Assembly: GCF_016862375.1 (NCBI RefSeq)
Contig: NZ_BOMV01000018.1
Coordinates: forward strand, 1 to 64,000
Direction of reading: 5' to 3'
From: Paractinoplanes rishiriensis
GTDB taxonomy: Bacteria; Actinomycetota; Actinomycetes; Mycobacteriales; Micromonosporaceae
DNA length: 64,000 nucleotides
Both the position numbers and the translations under genes were made by a program. Under the pieces are notes generated by a model, which saw nothing but the letters and a program-made list of their open reading frames with translations, made no database searches and was not told the DNA's origin. How positions within the stretch are numbered: the stretch's first letter is position 1; the number at the start of each line of letters is the position of its first letter. Shown one piece after another: positions 48,634-57,235 of the stretch.

Positions 48634-48697
48634 GCAGCGCGGGCGGGCAGCGCGGGCGAGCAGCGCGGGCGAGCAGCGCGGGCGAGCAGCGCGGGGC
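48634..48697 (+). repeat. 13-bp tandem repeat, five copies
   Basis: GCAGCGCGGGCGA-type units start at 48634, 48647, 48660, 48673 and 48686; copies 3 and 4 are identical, the first and last vary by one or two bases. A looser GCGGGGCAGC tail continues to ~48713. Noncoding; unit length is not a multiple of three. Confidence 0.9.
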
Positions 48698-48777
48698 GGC
48701 GCGGGGCAGCGCGCTGCTGGGGCGGCCAGGGCCCGCAACGACCAGCCGGCCGCGCCGCTCGGTCGAAGGGGCGGGGC

Positions 48778-49755
48778 TCAGTTGACGGCGATTATGCGGT
48801 TGATCAGGGTGCCGCCCGGGAAGTCGAGCATCAGGACGCCGGTGCGGGTTACCGGGGCGTGCACGTCGGGGCCCTCGTTCAGGTAGGTCAGCAGGAACGG
48901 GTTGACGCCCTGCACGCCCAGGGCGCCGCCGGCCACCTGCTGGGGCTGGGCGAAGATGCTCGCGCCGCTGGTGAAGTTCACGTGGATGCGGGTGGGGTCG
49001 CCGGCGCTCGTGGCGTCCAGGAAGCGGCGCACCTGGTCGCGCTTGGTGGCGATGGCTCCGACATTGGGCACGTTGTACTCGTCCTGGACATATGTTGACG
49101 AGCCGTCGTTCCAGCCGGCGAACTGGGACAGGCCGTAGTTGGCGAAGCGGCCGCCTCGGGGGCCGTTCAGCACGGCCAGTACCACCTTGCCGCGGACCTC
49201 GGCCAGGGTGGGCACGGCCGCGGCGGTGGCGCGGGTCACCGCGGGCGTCCAGAACAGGGCGGGACGGCTGGCCACGTACGCGTCAAAAATGTCGGTGAAA
49301 GGCGCCTGGCCGGACGCGTCGGTGCACGAACCCAGCTCGCCGGTGCATTCCTGCTTGAGTCGCAGCAGGACCGTCTCGCCGGGGTGTGCGGACAGGAACT
49401 CGGCCAGCCGGGCCAGCACATCGTCGAAGTTCGCGTTCTGGTAGGTGGCGCCGTGGTGGATCGTGAAGGTGTTGCCGGTGTTCACCCGGGCCCGTACGTC
49501 GATCATGCGGATGCCGGCGGTGAGCTGGGCGGTCAGGGTGGCGCCGCCGTCGCCGTGGTTCTCCTGGGTCTGGGTCCAGGCGCCGCCGTGGATCGACAGG
49601 GTCTCGTGGGTGCCCGGAATGGACAGCGCGGCGAGGCTGGTGGCGCCGGGCAGGGCGCGCATCCAGTCGGGGTTGCTGGCCGAGGTCAGCGTGCGGTAGG
49701 AGGGGTCGGCCGCGAGCAGGGTGGCCGTAAGAGCGGCGGCGACGGCGAGCTTCAC
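48778..49755 (-). CDS. secreted PI-PLC-like phosphodiesterase
   Basis: 325 aa. Short signal peptide (KLAVAAALTATLLA). Phosphatidylinositol-specific phospholipase C X domain: catalytic His in SIPGTHETLS, substrate-binding RMIDVRARV, second catalytic His in TIHHGATYQ, then PGETVLLRLKQE and GKVVLAVLNGPRGGRF. Bacterial enzymes of this type cleave phosphatidylinositol or glycosyl-PI without calcium, releasing inositol cyclic phosphate. Full family length. The neighbouring S1-TPR gene lies 33 bp upstream on the same strand. Confidence 0.92.
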   Translation of the reverse strand: MKLAVAAALTATLLAADPSYRTLTSASNPDWMRALPGATSLAALSIPGTHETLSIHGGAWTQTQENHGDGGATLTAQLTAGIRMIDVRARVNTGNTFTIHHGATYQNANFDDVLARLAEFLSAHPGETVLLRLKQECTGELGSCTDASGQAPFTDIFDAYVASRPALFWTPAVTRATAAAVPTLAEVRGKVVLAVLNGPRGGRFANYGLSQFAGWNDGSSTYVQDEYNVPNVGAIATKRDQVRRFLDATSAGDPTRIHVNFTSGASIFAQPQQVAGGALGVQGVNPFLLTYLNEGPDVHAPVTRTGVLMLDFPGGTLINRIIAVN

Positions 49756-49788
49756 ACAGCGAAACTTATCTATCGCTGGCGGCGGATG

Positions 49789-52347
49789 TCACCCGTCCCG
49801 GTCGGCTCCGAGTCTTTCGCGCAACGCGGCCAGGGCCTCGCCGACGTCCGACTCGGCCGGCGGCGGGGCGGCGGCCGGACCGCCCTCCCGGCGCTGGCGT
49901 ACCTGGCGGGTGTGCGCGTCGAACCGCAGCCGGGCCTGCTCGTACTCCCGTTCCCAGGCGTCCCGCTGAGCCTCGTAGCCCTCCAGCCACTCGCCGGTCT
50001 CCGGGTCGAAGCCCTCGGGGTAGATGTAGTTGCCCTCGGCGTCGTACGCGGCCGCCATCCCGTACATGGTCGGGTCGAAGTATTCCTCGTCGTCGGTGAT
50101 CGCCTCGTCGGCCTGCTTGAGCGACAGCGAGATGCGCCGGCGCCGCAGGTCGATGTCGAGCACCTTGACGAAGACCGCGGCGCCCGCGCGGGTCACCTGG
50201 TCGGGCTGCTCCACGTGGGTTTCGGCCAACTCGGAGATGTGCACGAGGCCCTCGATGCCGTCGTCCAGCCGGACGAAGACGCCGAACGGCACCAGCTTGG
50301 TGACCGTGCCGGGCACGATCTGGCCGATCGCGTTCTCCCGGGCGAACTCGTGCCAGGGGTCCTCCTGGGTGGCCCGGTACGACAGCGACACGCGTTCCCG
50401 GTCATGGTCGACCTCGGTGACCTCGACCGAGACCTCCTGACCCACCTGGACCACGTCGGTCGGGTGGTTGACGTGCCGCCAGGACAACTCGGAGACGTGC
50501 ACCAGGCCGTCGACGCCGCCCAGGTCGACGAACACGCCGAAGTTGACGATCGACGAGACCACGCCCTTGCGGATCTGACCCTTCTGCAGCGAGCCCAGCA
50601 CATCCGCCCGGTTCGCGGTCTTGGCCTGTTCGAGCGCGGCCCGGCGGGACAGCACCACGTTGCCCCGGCCGCGGTCCATCTCGAGGACCTTGAGTTCGAG
50701 CTCGCGGCCCAGGTACGGGCGCAGGTCGCGGACCCGGCGCAACTCGACCAGCGACGCCGGCAGGAACGCGCGCAGCCCGATGTCGACGATCAGGCCGCCC
50801 TTGACGACCTCGACCACCTTGCCCTGCACCGGCTGGTCGCCGTCGCGCAGCTTTTCGATGCGGTCCCAGGTGCGTTCCTGGTCGGCCCGCTTCTTGGACA
50901 GGAGCAGGCGGCCCTGCGGGTCGGCGGTGGTGAGCACGACGGCCTCGACGCGGTCGCCGACCGCGAGCGGGGCGGCCTCGCGCGGCAGTTCGCGGGACGG
51001 GATCACGCCGTCCGCCGTGTATCCGACGTCGACCAGGACCTCGCCCTTGTCGACCCGCACCACGGTGCCGGACAGCGTGTCGCCGTCGTTGACCGGGCGG
51101 ATGATCTCGTCGGAGCCGGTGGCGTCCAGGGCCGCGTCGACCGACCGCCAGGCCTCGTCGTCGCCGGGCGCGTTCAGCACCTGGCGGCAGGCCCGCAGGC
51201 TGCGATAGACCAGCGCGGCCGTGGAGTGTGCCGGGCCGAGCGCCCGCCCGATCCGGGTGGACGCCTCGGCCAGATGGTCGGCGGCGGTGCCGGCCAGGTC
51301 GGCCGAGCGGGCCCGGGCGGCCGCGGCCAGTTCGGCGAGCGCGCCGTTGGCCAGCGCCACCACGGTGACCGGGTGGACCGGGCCGAGCGTGCGGCCGGCG
51401 TCCTCGGCCACCCCGGCGAGCTGCCGGGCCGCCTCGGCGAGGCCGTCCGCCGCACCGTCCCGGCGGGCCGCCGCCAGCTGGGCGACGCCGGCCTGGGCGG
51501 ACGCGGCCAGGGTCAGCGGGTGGTCGGGTCCGAGCCGGCGCAGCGCCCACCGGGCGGTGCGCAGGCTGTCGTCCAGGACGGCGGCGTGGTCGGTGCCGGC
51601 CGCCACGCCGCACTCGGTCAGCCGGACCCGGGCCGCCAGCACCCGCGGATGGTCGATGCCGAGCGCGGTGCCCAGCAGCCGCACCGGCCCGGAGAGCGCC
51701 GCCAGCAGCTCGCCCAGCCGCTCGGTGTCGCCGGCCAGCCGGGCCGCCTGGAACCGGCCGTAGGCGAGGTCGGCCAGGGTGCTGACGGCCGCCGGGTGGC
51801 CGGCCGGGAGCGCCTCCTGCACGGCCGTGGCCGCGGCGGCGAGGGCCTCGGCGGTCTGCGGCACCGCCCAGCGCTCCTCGCGCAGCGCCTCGGCCTGCAG
51901 CCGGGTGAAGCAGGATGTGAAGACCAGGCGGGGGTCGGTGAGGCCGGGCTCGGCCTCCTTGGCGCCGGCCAGGTCGCCCCGGGCCAGCGCGAGCGCCGCG
52001 AGATTGACCCGCACCCGCGGGGCCACCTCGTCGTCGGCGTCGGCGAGGGCCTCCTGGAGCGCGTCGCCGGCCTCGGTCAGGTGGCCGGCGTCGGCGAGCA
52101 GCAGGCCGCGCAGGTTGTGCACGCGCGCCCGCTCCGCGCCCTCGGACCGGCCCGCCGCCGCCTGCAGCACCCGGATCGCGAGGTCGGGCCGCTGCGCCTC
52201 GGCGAGCAGTGCGGCCAGCTCGCAGGACGCCGCCGCGTCCGGCTCCTCGGCCAGGGCCTGCTCGACCGGCCCGTCCAGATCGGTGCCGCCGAGAGCGGCC
52301 CGCACCGCCTCCTCAGCTCCGGATATTGCCTGCGCCAACGCGGTCAT
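49789..52347 (-). CDS. ribosomal protein S1 paralogue fused to an N-terminal TPR-like domain
   Basis: 852 aa from ATG 52347. Residues ~1-400 are alpha-helical repeats with kinesin-light-chain/TPR_10-like signatures (LGPDHPLTLAASAQAGVAQL, LGPVHPVTVVALANGAL). Residues ~415-770 hold four S1 domains in the order and with the sequence of actinobacterial RpsA (GYTADGVIPSRELP, KGGLIVDIGLRAFLPASLVE, NFGVFVDLGGVDGLVHVSEL, PFGVFVRLDDGIEGLVHISEL), followed by the RpsA-type tail YGMAAAYDAEGNYIYPEGFD. Normal actinobacterial RpsA is ~480-500 aa with no TPR. It probably binds RNA while the TPR half recruits a protein. The start overlaps the 3' end of the upstream trypsin-like gene. Confidence 0.9.
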   Translation of the reverse strand: MTALAQAISGAEEAVRAALGGTDLDGPVEQALAEEPDAAASCELAALLAEAQRPDLAIRVLQAAAGRSEGAERARVHNLRGLLLADAGHLTEAGDALQEALADADDEVAPRVRVNLAALALARGDLAGAKEAEPGLTDPRLVFTSCFTRLQAEALREERWAVPQTAEALAAAATAVQEALPAGHPAAVSTLADLAYGRFQAARLAGDTERLGELLAALSGPVRLLGTALGIDHPRVLAARVRLTECGVAAGTDHAAVLDDSLRTARWALRRLGPDHPLTLAASAQAGVAQLAAARRDGAADGLAEAARQLAGVAEDAGRTLGPVHPVTVVALANGALAELAAAARARSADLAGTAADHLAEASTRIGRALGPAHSTAALVYRSLRACRQVLNAPGDDEAWRSVDAALDATGSDEIIRPVNDGDTLSGTVVRVDKGEVLVDVGYTADGVIPSRELPREAAPLAVGDRVEAVVLTTADPQGRLLLSKKRADQERTWDRIEKLRDGDQPVQGKVVEVVKGGLIVDIGLRAFLPASLVELRRVRDLRPYLGRELELKVLEMDRGRGNVVLSRRAALEQAKTANRADVLGSLQKGQIRKGVVSSIVNFGVFVDLGGVDGLVHVSELSWRHVNHPTDVVQVGQEVSVEVTEVDHDRERVSLSYRATQEDPWHEFARENAIGQIVPGTVTKLVPFGVFVRLDDGIEGLVHISELAETHVEQPDQVTRAGAAVFVKVLDIDLRRRRISLSLKQADEAITDDEEYFDPTMYGMAAAYDAEGNYIYPEGFDPETGEWLEGYEAQRDAWEREYEQARLRFDAHTRQVRQRREGGPAAAPPPAESDVGEALAALRERLGADRDG

Positions 52348-52670
52348 CCCCGCACGCCCTCCTCGGTGGCCCGGTCCCGTACAAAGCTGAGGAGGAAGTC
52401 GCCGGCCGGGCCGGGCGGCACGCCGAGCGCCGCGGCGGAGTCGGCGAACCACGACTCGCCGGCGCCCAGATCGGGTCCGTCCAGCTCGATCAGCCCGGCC
52501 TCGGCGAGCCGGCCGCCGACGCTGTGCCCGGCGGCGTCCGCCACCGTCACGTCGGAGCGTTCGGCGCTCAGACCGGGGGCCACCGCGTAGCCTCGGGAGA
52601 CCAGGAATCCGTCGCCGAGCACACGGCCGTCCTGCATGATCGTCACCGCAGGGGTGTTCTCCGTTACCAC
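52344..52670 (-). CDS. truncated trypsin-like-fold protein
   Basis: 108 aa from GTG 52670, with GAGG nine bases upstream; GTG 52703 would add 11 residues. The opening (AVTIMQDGRVLGDGFLVSRGYAVAPGLS) matches the first beta-barrel strands of trypsin-like peptidases seen in actinobacterial signalling systems, but the protein ends long before the catalytic Asp and Ser could appear and the catalytic His is not visible. Likely a non-catalytic domain. It overlaps the S1-TPR gene start by 4 bp, so the two products are probably made together. Confidence 0.65.
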   Translation of the reverse strand: MVTENTPAVTIMQDGRVLGDGFLVSRGYAVAPGLSAERSDVTVADAAGHSVGGRLAEAGLIELDGPDLGAGESWFADSAAALGVPPGPAGDFLLSFVRDRATEEGVRG

Positions 52671-52858
52671 CGCGCGCCTCAGCCGCGCCCGGCCGGACGG
52701 CACGATGGGTCGCCGGCGAGCTGGCGCGTAAATGGCATGTGAACCGGTCCGATCGACTACGGCGAAATTGGTGACTGTCCGGAAGGCAACACGCTACCCG
52801 GTGTCACGCCGCTACGACAGTCGTCCGAAGGTCCGGATGGGGGTTTTAGGCTACCCCG

Positions 52859-53440
52859 ATGCAGATCCGGACGGTCACCGGCGCCGATATCGCCGACCTG
52901 AACGAGCTGTTCGACAGCAACTCGGCGACTCGCGGCTGCCGGTGCATGTGGTTCGTGCTGTCCAACCGGGAGGTGCAGGGCGGCTGGGGCGCCGGCAACC
53001 GGGACCGGTTGACGAGCCTGGCCGCCGGCTCGGCCGAGCCGGTCGGTGTGCTCGCGTACGACGACCGGCCGGTCGGCTGGTGTGCCGTCGGCCCCCGCGC
53101 CCGGTACACCCGGGCGCTGCGCTCGCCGATCCTGGCCGGGCACGACCCGGCCGAGGACGACCGGGTCTGGCTGGTTCCGTGCTTCTTCGTCCGGGTCGGC
53201 CACCGCCGGGCCGGACTCACCGAGGAGCTGCTCACGGCCGCGGTCGAGGTGGCCCGGCAGCACGGCGCCACCGCGGTCGAGGGCTTCCCGCTGGCTGGTG
53301 CCGGACCGCACCGGTCCGACCGGTACCTGGGCAGCGAGCCGCTCTTCGCGGCGTGCGGATTCACCGAGGTGACCCGGCCCTCGCCTCGCCGGGTAGTCAT
53401 GCGCCACGAGCTCAGCCCAGATAGACCCACAGCAGGGTGA
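52859..53440 (+). CDS. GNAT-family N-acetyltransferase with RGCRCMWF motif
   Basis: 193 aa from ATG 52859. GNAT plan: ADIADLNELFDSN helix, RGCRCMWF, GVLAYDDRPVGWCAVGPRARY, WLVPCFFVRVGHRRAGLTEELL (acetyl-CoA loop with G-L-T), AVEGFPLAG, LFAACGFTEVTR. The Cys-rich motif and VGWC..GP order are shared with the GNAT at 33480-34055. It overlaps the convergent zinc-ribbon gene by 29 bp. Confidence 0.87.
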   Translation: MQIRTVTGADIADLNELFDSNSATRGCRCMWFVLSNREVQGGWGAGNRDRLTSLAAGSAEPVGVLAYDDRPVGWCAVGPRARYTRALRSPILAGHDPAEDDRVWLVPCFFVRVGHRRAGLTEELLTAAVEVARQHGATAVEGFPLAGAGPHRSDRYLGSEPLFAACGFTEVTRPSPRRVVMRHELSPDRPTAG

Positions 53441-53918
53441 GCCCGAGCAGCACCAGGGCGGCCACGGCCAGGATGATCAGCAGGATCAGCCAGATCGAGA
53501 CGCCGCCGCGGGCCGCCTGCTGGGCGTACATCGCCGGGGCCAGCTGGGTGCCGCGGGGGCGGGCGGTGCGCAGCTCGAAACCGCAGCGCTCGCAGCGGAT
53601 CCGGGTCGGGTCGTTCGGGTATCCGCAGGAGCGGCACTGCACCTGCCCCTGCGGCGCCGCCCCGAACGTGCCCGCCTGGAACTGACGGGTCTCCACCCGG
53701 GGCTGCGGCGGCGGGGCGGCCCGCAGGCTGGTCATGTCGTCCCGCTCGTTGGGGCTGCGCGGGATCGACTGGGCCCGGGCGTCGTTGTCGCCGGCGCTCT
53801 TGCGCAGGAACATCAGCGGGTAGCCGCAGTTCGGACACAGCTGGTCCCGGTCCGGCTGGACCGGGTAACCGCAGTCCGGGCACGGCATCTGGCGTACCGA
53901 ACCGTAGATCTCAGGCAT
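53412..53918 (-). CDS. membrane-anchored double zinc-ribbon protein at end of eCIS operon
   Basis: 168 aa. Two zinc ribbons of near-identical style: CPDCGYP...CPNCGYP (13-33) and CRSCGYP...CERCGFE (~94-117), separated by a polar linker with Pro-rich stretch. A single C-terminal transmembrane helix (~141-166, WLILLIILAVAALVLLGLTLLW) places the ribbons in the cytoplasm. It overlaps the tail-protein-I gene by 8 bp, so it is the last translationally coupled member of the contractile injection operon and may link the particle to the membrane. No homologue function recalled with certainty. Confidence 0.85.
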   Translation of the reverse strand: MPEIYGSVRQMPCPDCGYPVQPDRDQLCPNCGYPLMFLRKSAGDNDARAQSIPRSPNERDDMTSLRAAPPPQPRVETRQFQAGTFGAAPQGQVQCRSCGYPNDPTRIRCERCGFELRTARPRGTQLAPAMYAQQAARGGVSIWLILLIILAVAALVLLGLTLLWVYLG

Positions 53919-54468
53919 TGTCGTCTCCGGTGCTCGGCGGGCGGGCGCGGCCGCGGGCCGTCTGTTGCTGGAAGCGGACGTCCAGCTGAACCTTGGCGCC
54001 CAGCGGCAGTTCGCTCTCCAGGAAGGCCATCACCTGGCGCTCGGTGAGGTGGCCGGTGTGGTCCATCTGCACCACCACGACCGGGTCGGGTGGCGGGATC
54101 TTGTCATTGCTGCCGTACACGCCGCCACCGTCGAGGACCGTGACCCGGGCGCCGGTGGCCGCGGCCAGCAGGGCCTCCACGCCGTACCGGGTGCCGCGCC
54201 AGCCGAGCAGCTTGCCCACCTCGCGGACCATCGAGCGGCGGTATTCGGCGGGGTCGGTGGGTTCCAGCATCACGCCCAGCCAGGAACCCAGGTACTGCAG
54301 CATGTCGGGACTGGCCAGGCCGGTGTCGACCTGGTGCTCGATGGCGTCGATCCGTTCCCGGACCGTGTCGTGCACCTGCTCGAACGCGCTGACCAGGTCG
54401 TGCAGCACCTGGTCGGTGGCCATCGCCCGGGGCAGCTGCTCGACCAGCCAGCCGGCCTGCGCGGTCAC
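53911..54468 (-). CDS. eCIS tail protein I-like baseplate component
   Basis: 185 aa from GTG 54468 (GTGA overlap). It matches the phage P2 gpI/tail-protein-I style: LVEQLPRAMATDQVLHDLVSAFEQ, then DMLQYLGSWLGV (WLG motif), EYRRSMVREVGKLLGWRGTRYGVEALL. In contractile systems this small protein joins the J/gp6 baseplate wedge. C-terminal ~70 residues contain a beta domain (VVVVQMDHTGHL, GAKVQLDVRF) and a basic tail. Confidence 0.88.
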   Translation of the reverse strand: MTAQAGWLVEQLPRAMATDQVLHDLVSAFEQVHDTVRERIDAIEHQVDTGLASPDMLQYLGSWLGVMLEPTDPAEYRRSMVREVGKLLGWRGTRYGVEALLAAATGARVTVLDGGGVYGSNDKIPPPDPVVVVQMDHTGHLTERQVMAFLESELPLGAKVQLDVRFQQQTARGRARPPSTGDDNA

Positions 54469-56426
54469 TGCTGCACCACCACCCGGTGCTCGAAGGACAT
54501 GAACAGCGACTCGGGCAGCAGCCGCAGCCGCTGCTCCACCTGGTCGAGGGTGCGTTTGCGGCGCAGGTCGGCGGAGAAGAAATGCACCGCCTCGATGCCC
54601 TGCACGCCGAACGAGCCCTGCAGCACCCCGTACACGTCGCCGAGGCGCAAGTCGGTGTCGAACGGCCAGCCCTGGCCGCTGGGTCCGCCGGTGAGCGGGT
54701 TCAGGTATTCGTAGAGGGCGCGCTCGGCCCGCTCGCGTACCGTCTCGGTGCGAACGCCCGGCGCCGCCCGGACCTCCGCGACCACCTTGACCCCCTGATA
54801 GCGCGGGGCCCGCACCCGCAGCCGCATGGTGAGCAGCCGGCGCGGCTCCAGATAGGCCTTGATCTGCTCCTCCAGCTCGTCGGAGAGCCCCAGGTCGTCC
54901 AGTTGCAGGTTCTCCGGCGCGATGTCGACCCGGGGCACCACCAGCAGCCGGGCCGGCTCGGCCGGGTTCTCCGGCGCCATGCACCGGGCCCGGGCCACAC
55001 TGGGCGCCGCGTCCAGGGTGAGCCGCTCGACGTCCTCGGCGGTCACCGCGCGCCGGCCGCTGCGCAGCAGCATCGGCCCGCGCACCTTGGCGTTCTCCAC
55101 CGTCTCGGCGTCCACCCCGCCGCTGCTCGCGTCCAGGTTGGTCACCGAGGCCACGAACGGGATCGAGGTGTGCAGCACGGTGAGCCGCTCGGCCGGCACG
55201 TTGCCGCGGCGGCCGCCGCCGAACCGGTAGCCGGTCACGTAGACCTGCGCGTCGATCGGCGGGATGGCACCGTGCTGCCAGACCCGGCCCTCCCGGTCCA
55301 GCACCCGCGGCCCGAACCGGATCTCGCCGGTGGCACCGGACCAGGTGAAGACCTGGTCGTCCTCCTCCGCGTCGGCCAGGTCGGCCACCTCGCGCCAGGT
55401 CTGCTCCTCCGGTTCACCGGTGCGCTCGTGGCGCGGCAGCACCACCCGTACGGTCTCCTCGTAACGCCGCGGCAGCACCGGCACCCGGCGGACCTGGAAC
55501 ACCTGGCCGGGCTTGCCGGTGCTGGTGCCGAGCAGTTCGGCCGGGGCCGGCTCGGCGTGGTGCGCCGGCACCGCGCCGCCCAGCGCCACCGCGGACAGCT
55601 GCTCGAGGATCGGCGGTTTCGAGTACTCGGGCTGCCCCTCGATCGCCTTGACCAGCCGGCAGCGCAGCCAGAACGCCCGGCGCGACCCGATGGCCAGCGC
55701 CTCGTGCCGCAGCGGCAGCAGCAGCGTGACCTGGCCGGTGCTGTTGAAGCCGGCGCTGGTGTCGTCGAGGATGCGCACCTCCTTCCAGGTCTGCCCGTCC
55801 CACGCCTCCCACACCCGGGGCGGCCGGCGCGGGTCGACGCCGGCACCCTCGGGACCGGTGGTGACGTCGAGCCGCAACAGGTTGCCGGCGGCCGAGTCCT
55901 GGAGTCCGAAATAGACGGCCTCGTCCGGCTGGAGGGTCGGGAACAGCTGCACGGTGGCGGCCTCCCGGCGCAGTTCCTCCCAGTGGTCGGCGTACCGCTC
56001 GCCGGCGCTGTGGGTCAGGCAGGCCATCAGCTTGGGCGGGGTGATCACCAGCTCGGAGTCGGTGAGGAAGACGATCGGCGCCTCGTCGTCCCGGCGCTCG
56101 GTGCTGACCTGGGTGCCGCCCGGCACCCGGACCGCCTCGTCGCGCGCCGCGGTGAGCCGGAACAGCAGGTCGGCGCGGGCCGGCACGGCCGAGAACAGCT
56201 CCACGCCGACCAGTTCGAGGAACTTCACGTAGAGCCGGTCCGGCACCTGGTTGAGCCGGTACAGCGTCATCTCGGTCATCCAGGCGAACAGCTCGATCAG
56301 CGCCACGCCGGGGTCGGACACGTTGTGGTCGGTCCAGTCCGGGCAGAGCCGGTTGATCCGCCGTTTCGCCTCGTCGACGATGTCCTGGAACCGGCGGTCG
56401 TCCAGATCGGGCGCAGGGAGGCTCAT
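54465..56426 (-). CDS. eCIS baseplate J/gp6-like wedge protein
   Basis: 653 aa from ATG 56426 (ATGA overlap with gp25). N-terminal RRINRLCPDWTDHNVSDPGV and LIELFAWMTEMTLYRLNQVPD are highly typical of Afp11/gp6-like baseplate proteins, as are the beta-rich middle and the C-terminal FDTDLRLGDVYGVLQGSFGV. It forms the inner baseplate ring that triggers sheath contraction. Length is within the family's range. Confidence 0.95.
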   Translation of the reverse strand: MSLPAPDLDDRRFQDIVDEAKRRINRLCPDWTDHNVSDPGVALIELFAWMTEMTLYRLNQVPDRLYVKFLELVGVELFSAVPARADLLFRLTAARDEAVRVPGGTQVSTERRDDEAPIVFLTDSELVITPPKLMACLTHSAGERYADHWEELRREAATVQLFPTLQPDEAVYFGLQDSAAGNLLRLDVTTGPEGAGVDPRRPPRVWEAWDGQTWKEVRILDDTSAGFNSTGQVTLLLPLRHEALAIGSRRAFWLRCRLVKAIEGQPEYSKPPILEQLSAVALGGAVPAHHAEPAPAELLGTSTGKPGQVFQVRRVPVLPRRYEETVRVVLPRHERTGEPEEQTWREVADLADAEEDDQVFTWSGATGEIRFGPRVLDREGRVWQHGAIPPIDAQVYVTGYRFGGGRRGNVPAERLTVLHTSIPFVASVTNLDASSGGVDAETVENAKVRGPMLLRSGRRAVTAEDVERLTLDAAPSVARARCMAPENPAEPARLLVVPRVDIAPENLQLDDLGLSDELEEQIKAYLEPRRLLTMRLRVRAPRYQGVKVVAEVRAAPGVRTETVRERAERALYEYLNPLTGGPSGQGWPFDTDLRLGDVYGVLQGSFGVQGIEAVHFFSADLRRKRTLDQVEQRLRLLPESLFMSFEHRVVVQQ

Positions 56427-56830
56427 GACGCGGGCTCCTCGGTGGGGATCGTGTAGAACGGGTACACCAGGTTGCGGACGTCGTTGGTGGCCTTCACCCG
56501 GTACGCGACCGTGATGTGCACGGCACCGGCCGCCTGCTCCGGCTCGGCCACCACGGACTGCAGCTCGATCCGCGGCTCCCAGCGTTCGAGGGCCTCCTTG
56601 ACCGCCTGCTCGATCAGCCCGATGGTCCCCGCGGTCAGCGGTGCGAAGATCTGCTCCCACATGGCACAGCCGAACTCGGGCCGCATCACCCGCTCCCCCG
56701 GCACCGTGGACAGGATCATCCGGATCGCGGCGTCCACCTCCTCCATGCCGGTGACCAGGCGGAAGCTGCCGTTGCGGTTGATCGCGGCCGGGAACGCCCA
56801 GCCGTTGCCGATGAAGTCGCCGCCGGCCAT
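56423..56830 (-). CDS. eCIS gp25-like baseplate wedge protein
   Basis: 135 aa. gp25/Afp9 plan: GWAFPAAINRNGSFRLVTGMEEVDAAI in parts (NGWAFPAAI, LVTGMEEVDAAIRMIL), GERVMRPEFGCAMWEQIF with the conserved EFGC, IEQAVKEALERWEPRI. gp25 acts as sheath polymerisation initiator at the baseplate. It begins 3 bp after the PAAR gene stop. Confidence 0.95.
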   Translation of the reverse strand: MAGGDFIGNGWAFPAAINRNGSFRLVTGMEEVDAAIRMILSTVPGERVMRPEFGCAMWEQIFAPLTAGTIGLIEQAVKEALERWEPRIELQSVVAEPEQAAGAVHITVAYRVKATNDVRNLVYPFYTIPTEEPAS

Positions 56831-56833
56831 CGC

Positions 56834-57220
56834 TCAACCCACCAGCACGTCGGGCGAACCGGCGACGATCTTGCTGACCGGCAGGTCGACCGGGTCGTTG
56901 CAGGTCGCCACCGGGTCACCGAGCCGGGCCAGCGGCTTGCCGTTGACCAGCACGGTGGTCGAGCCCATCACCACCCGGCCCTGGTTGGTCGGCGGTTTGG
57001 TGAAGCTGGTCGACGGCGGCGGGATGTGCGGCGGCTGCACCGAGATGCTGTCCACGGTGGCGGCCGGCAGGCTGTTGACCAGCACGTCCGGGGACAGCGC
57101 CAGCGCCAGCTGGCCCGCGTACGGCAAAGGTGTCGGGGTTGGCCCCGCGCCCGGAACCACGAGGATGTGCGTGTCGATCCCGGTGACCGGATCGTTCTGG
57201 CGTGCGGCCGGCTGCGGCAT
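56834..57220 (-). CDS. eCIS PAAR-domain spike tip
   Basis: 128 aa. PAAR motifs: MPQPAARQNDPVTG at the N-terminus, PALV-like LSPDVLVNSLPAA, GSTTVLVNGKPLARLGDPV, with His/Cys (HILVV, CNDP) as zinc ligands. It should sharpen the VgrG-like spike. There is no C-terminal toxin extension. Located between the spike gene and gp25. Confidence 0.93.
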   Translation of the reverse strand: MPQPAARQNDPVTGIDTHILVVPGAGPTPTPLPYAGQLALALSPDVLVNSLPAATVDSISVQPPHIPPPSTSFTKPPTNQGRVVMGSTTVLVNGKPLARLGDPVATCNDPVDLPVSKIVAGSPDVLVG

Positions 57221-57235
57221 GGCGACCCGCCCTCC

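Larger units (their letters stand above)
48316..48777. other. gene-free interval of ~460 bp
   Basis: Between ramB and the convergent PI-PLC gene. Frames here are short and Arg-rich or lack ribosome sites, and none looks protein-like. The interval contains the ramB terminator at its left end, a block of ordinary-looking sequence with GATATATCGCCCTTATCACGA (48515-48540 region, AT-richer), and a 13-bp tandem repeat. A small RNA cannot be excluded. Confidence 0.6.

Noticed and set aside
48634..48713. CRISPR-like array
   Set aside because: Units are 13 bp and directly abutting, with no spacers and no cas genes.
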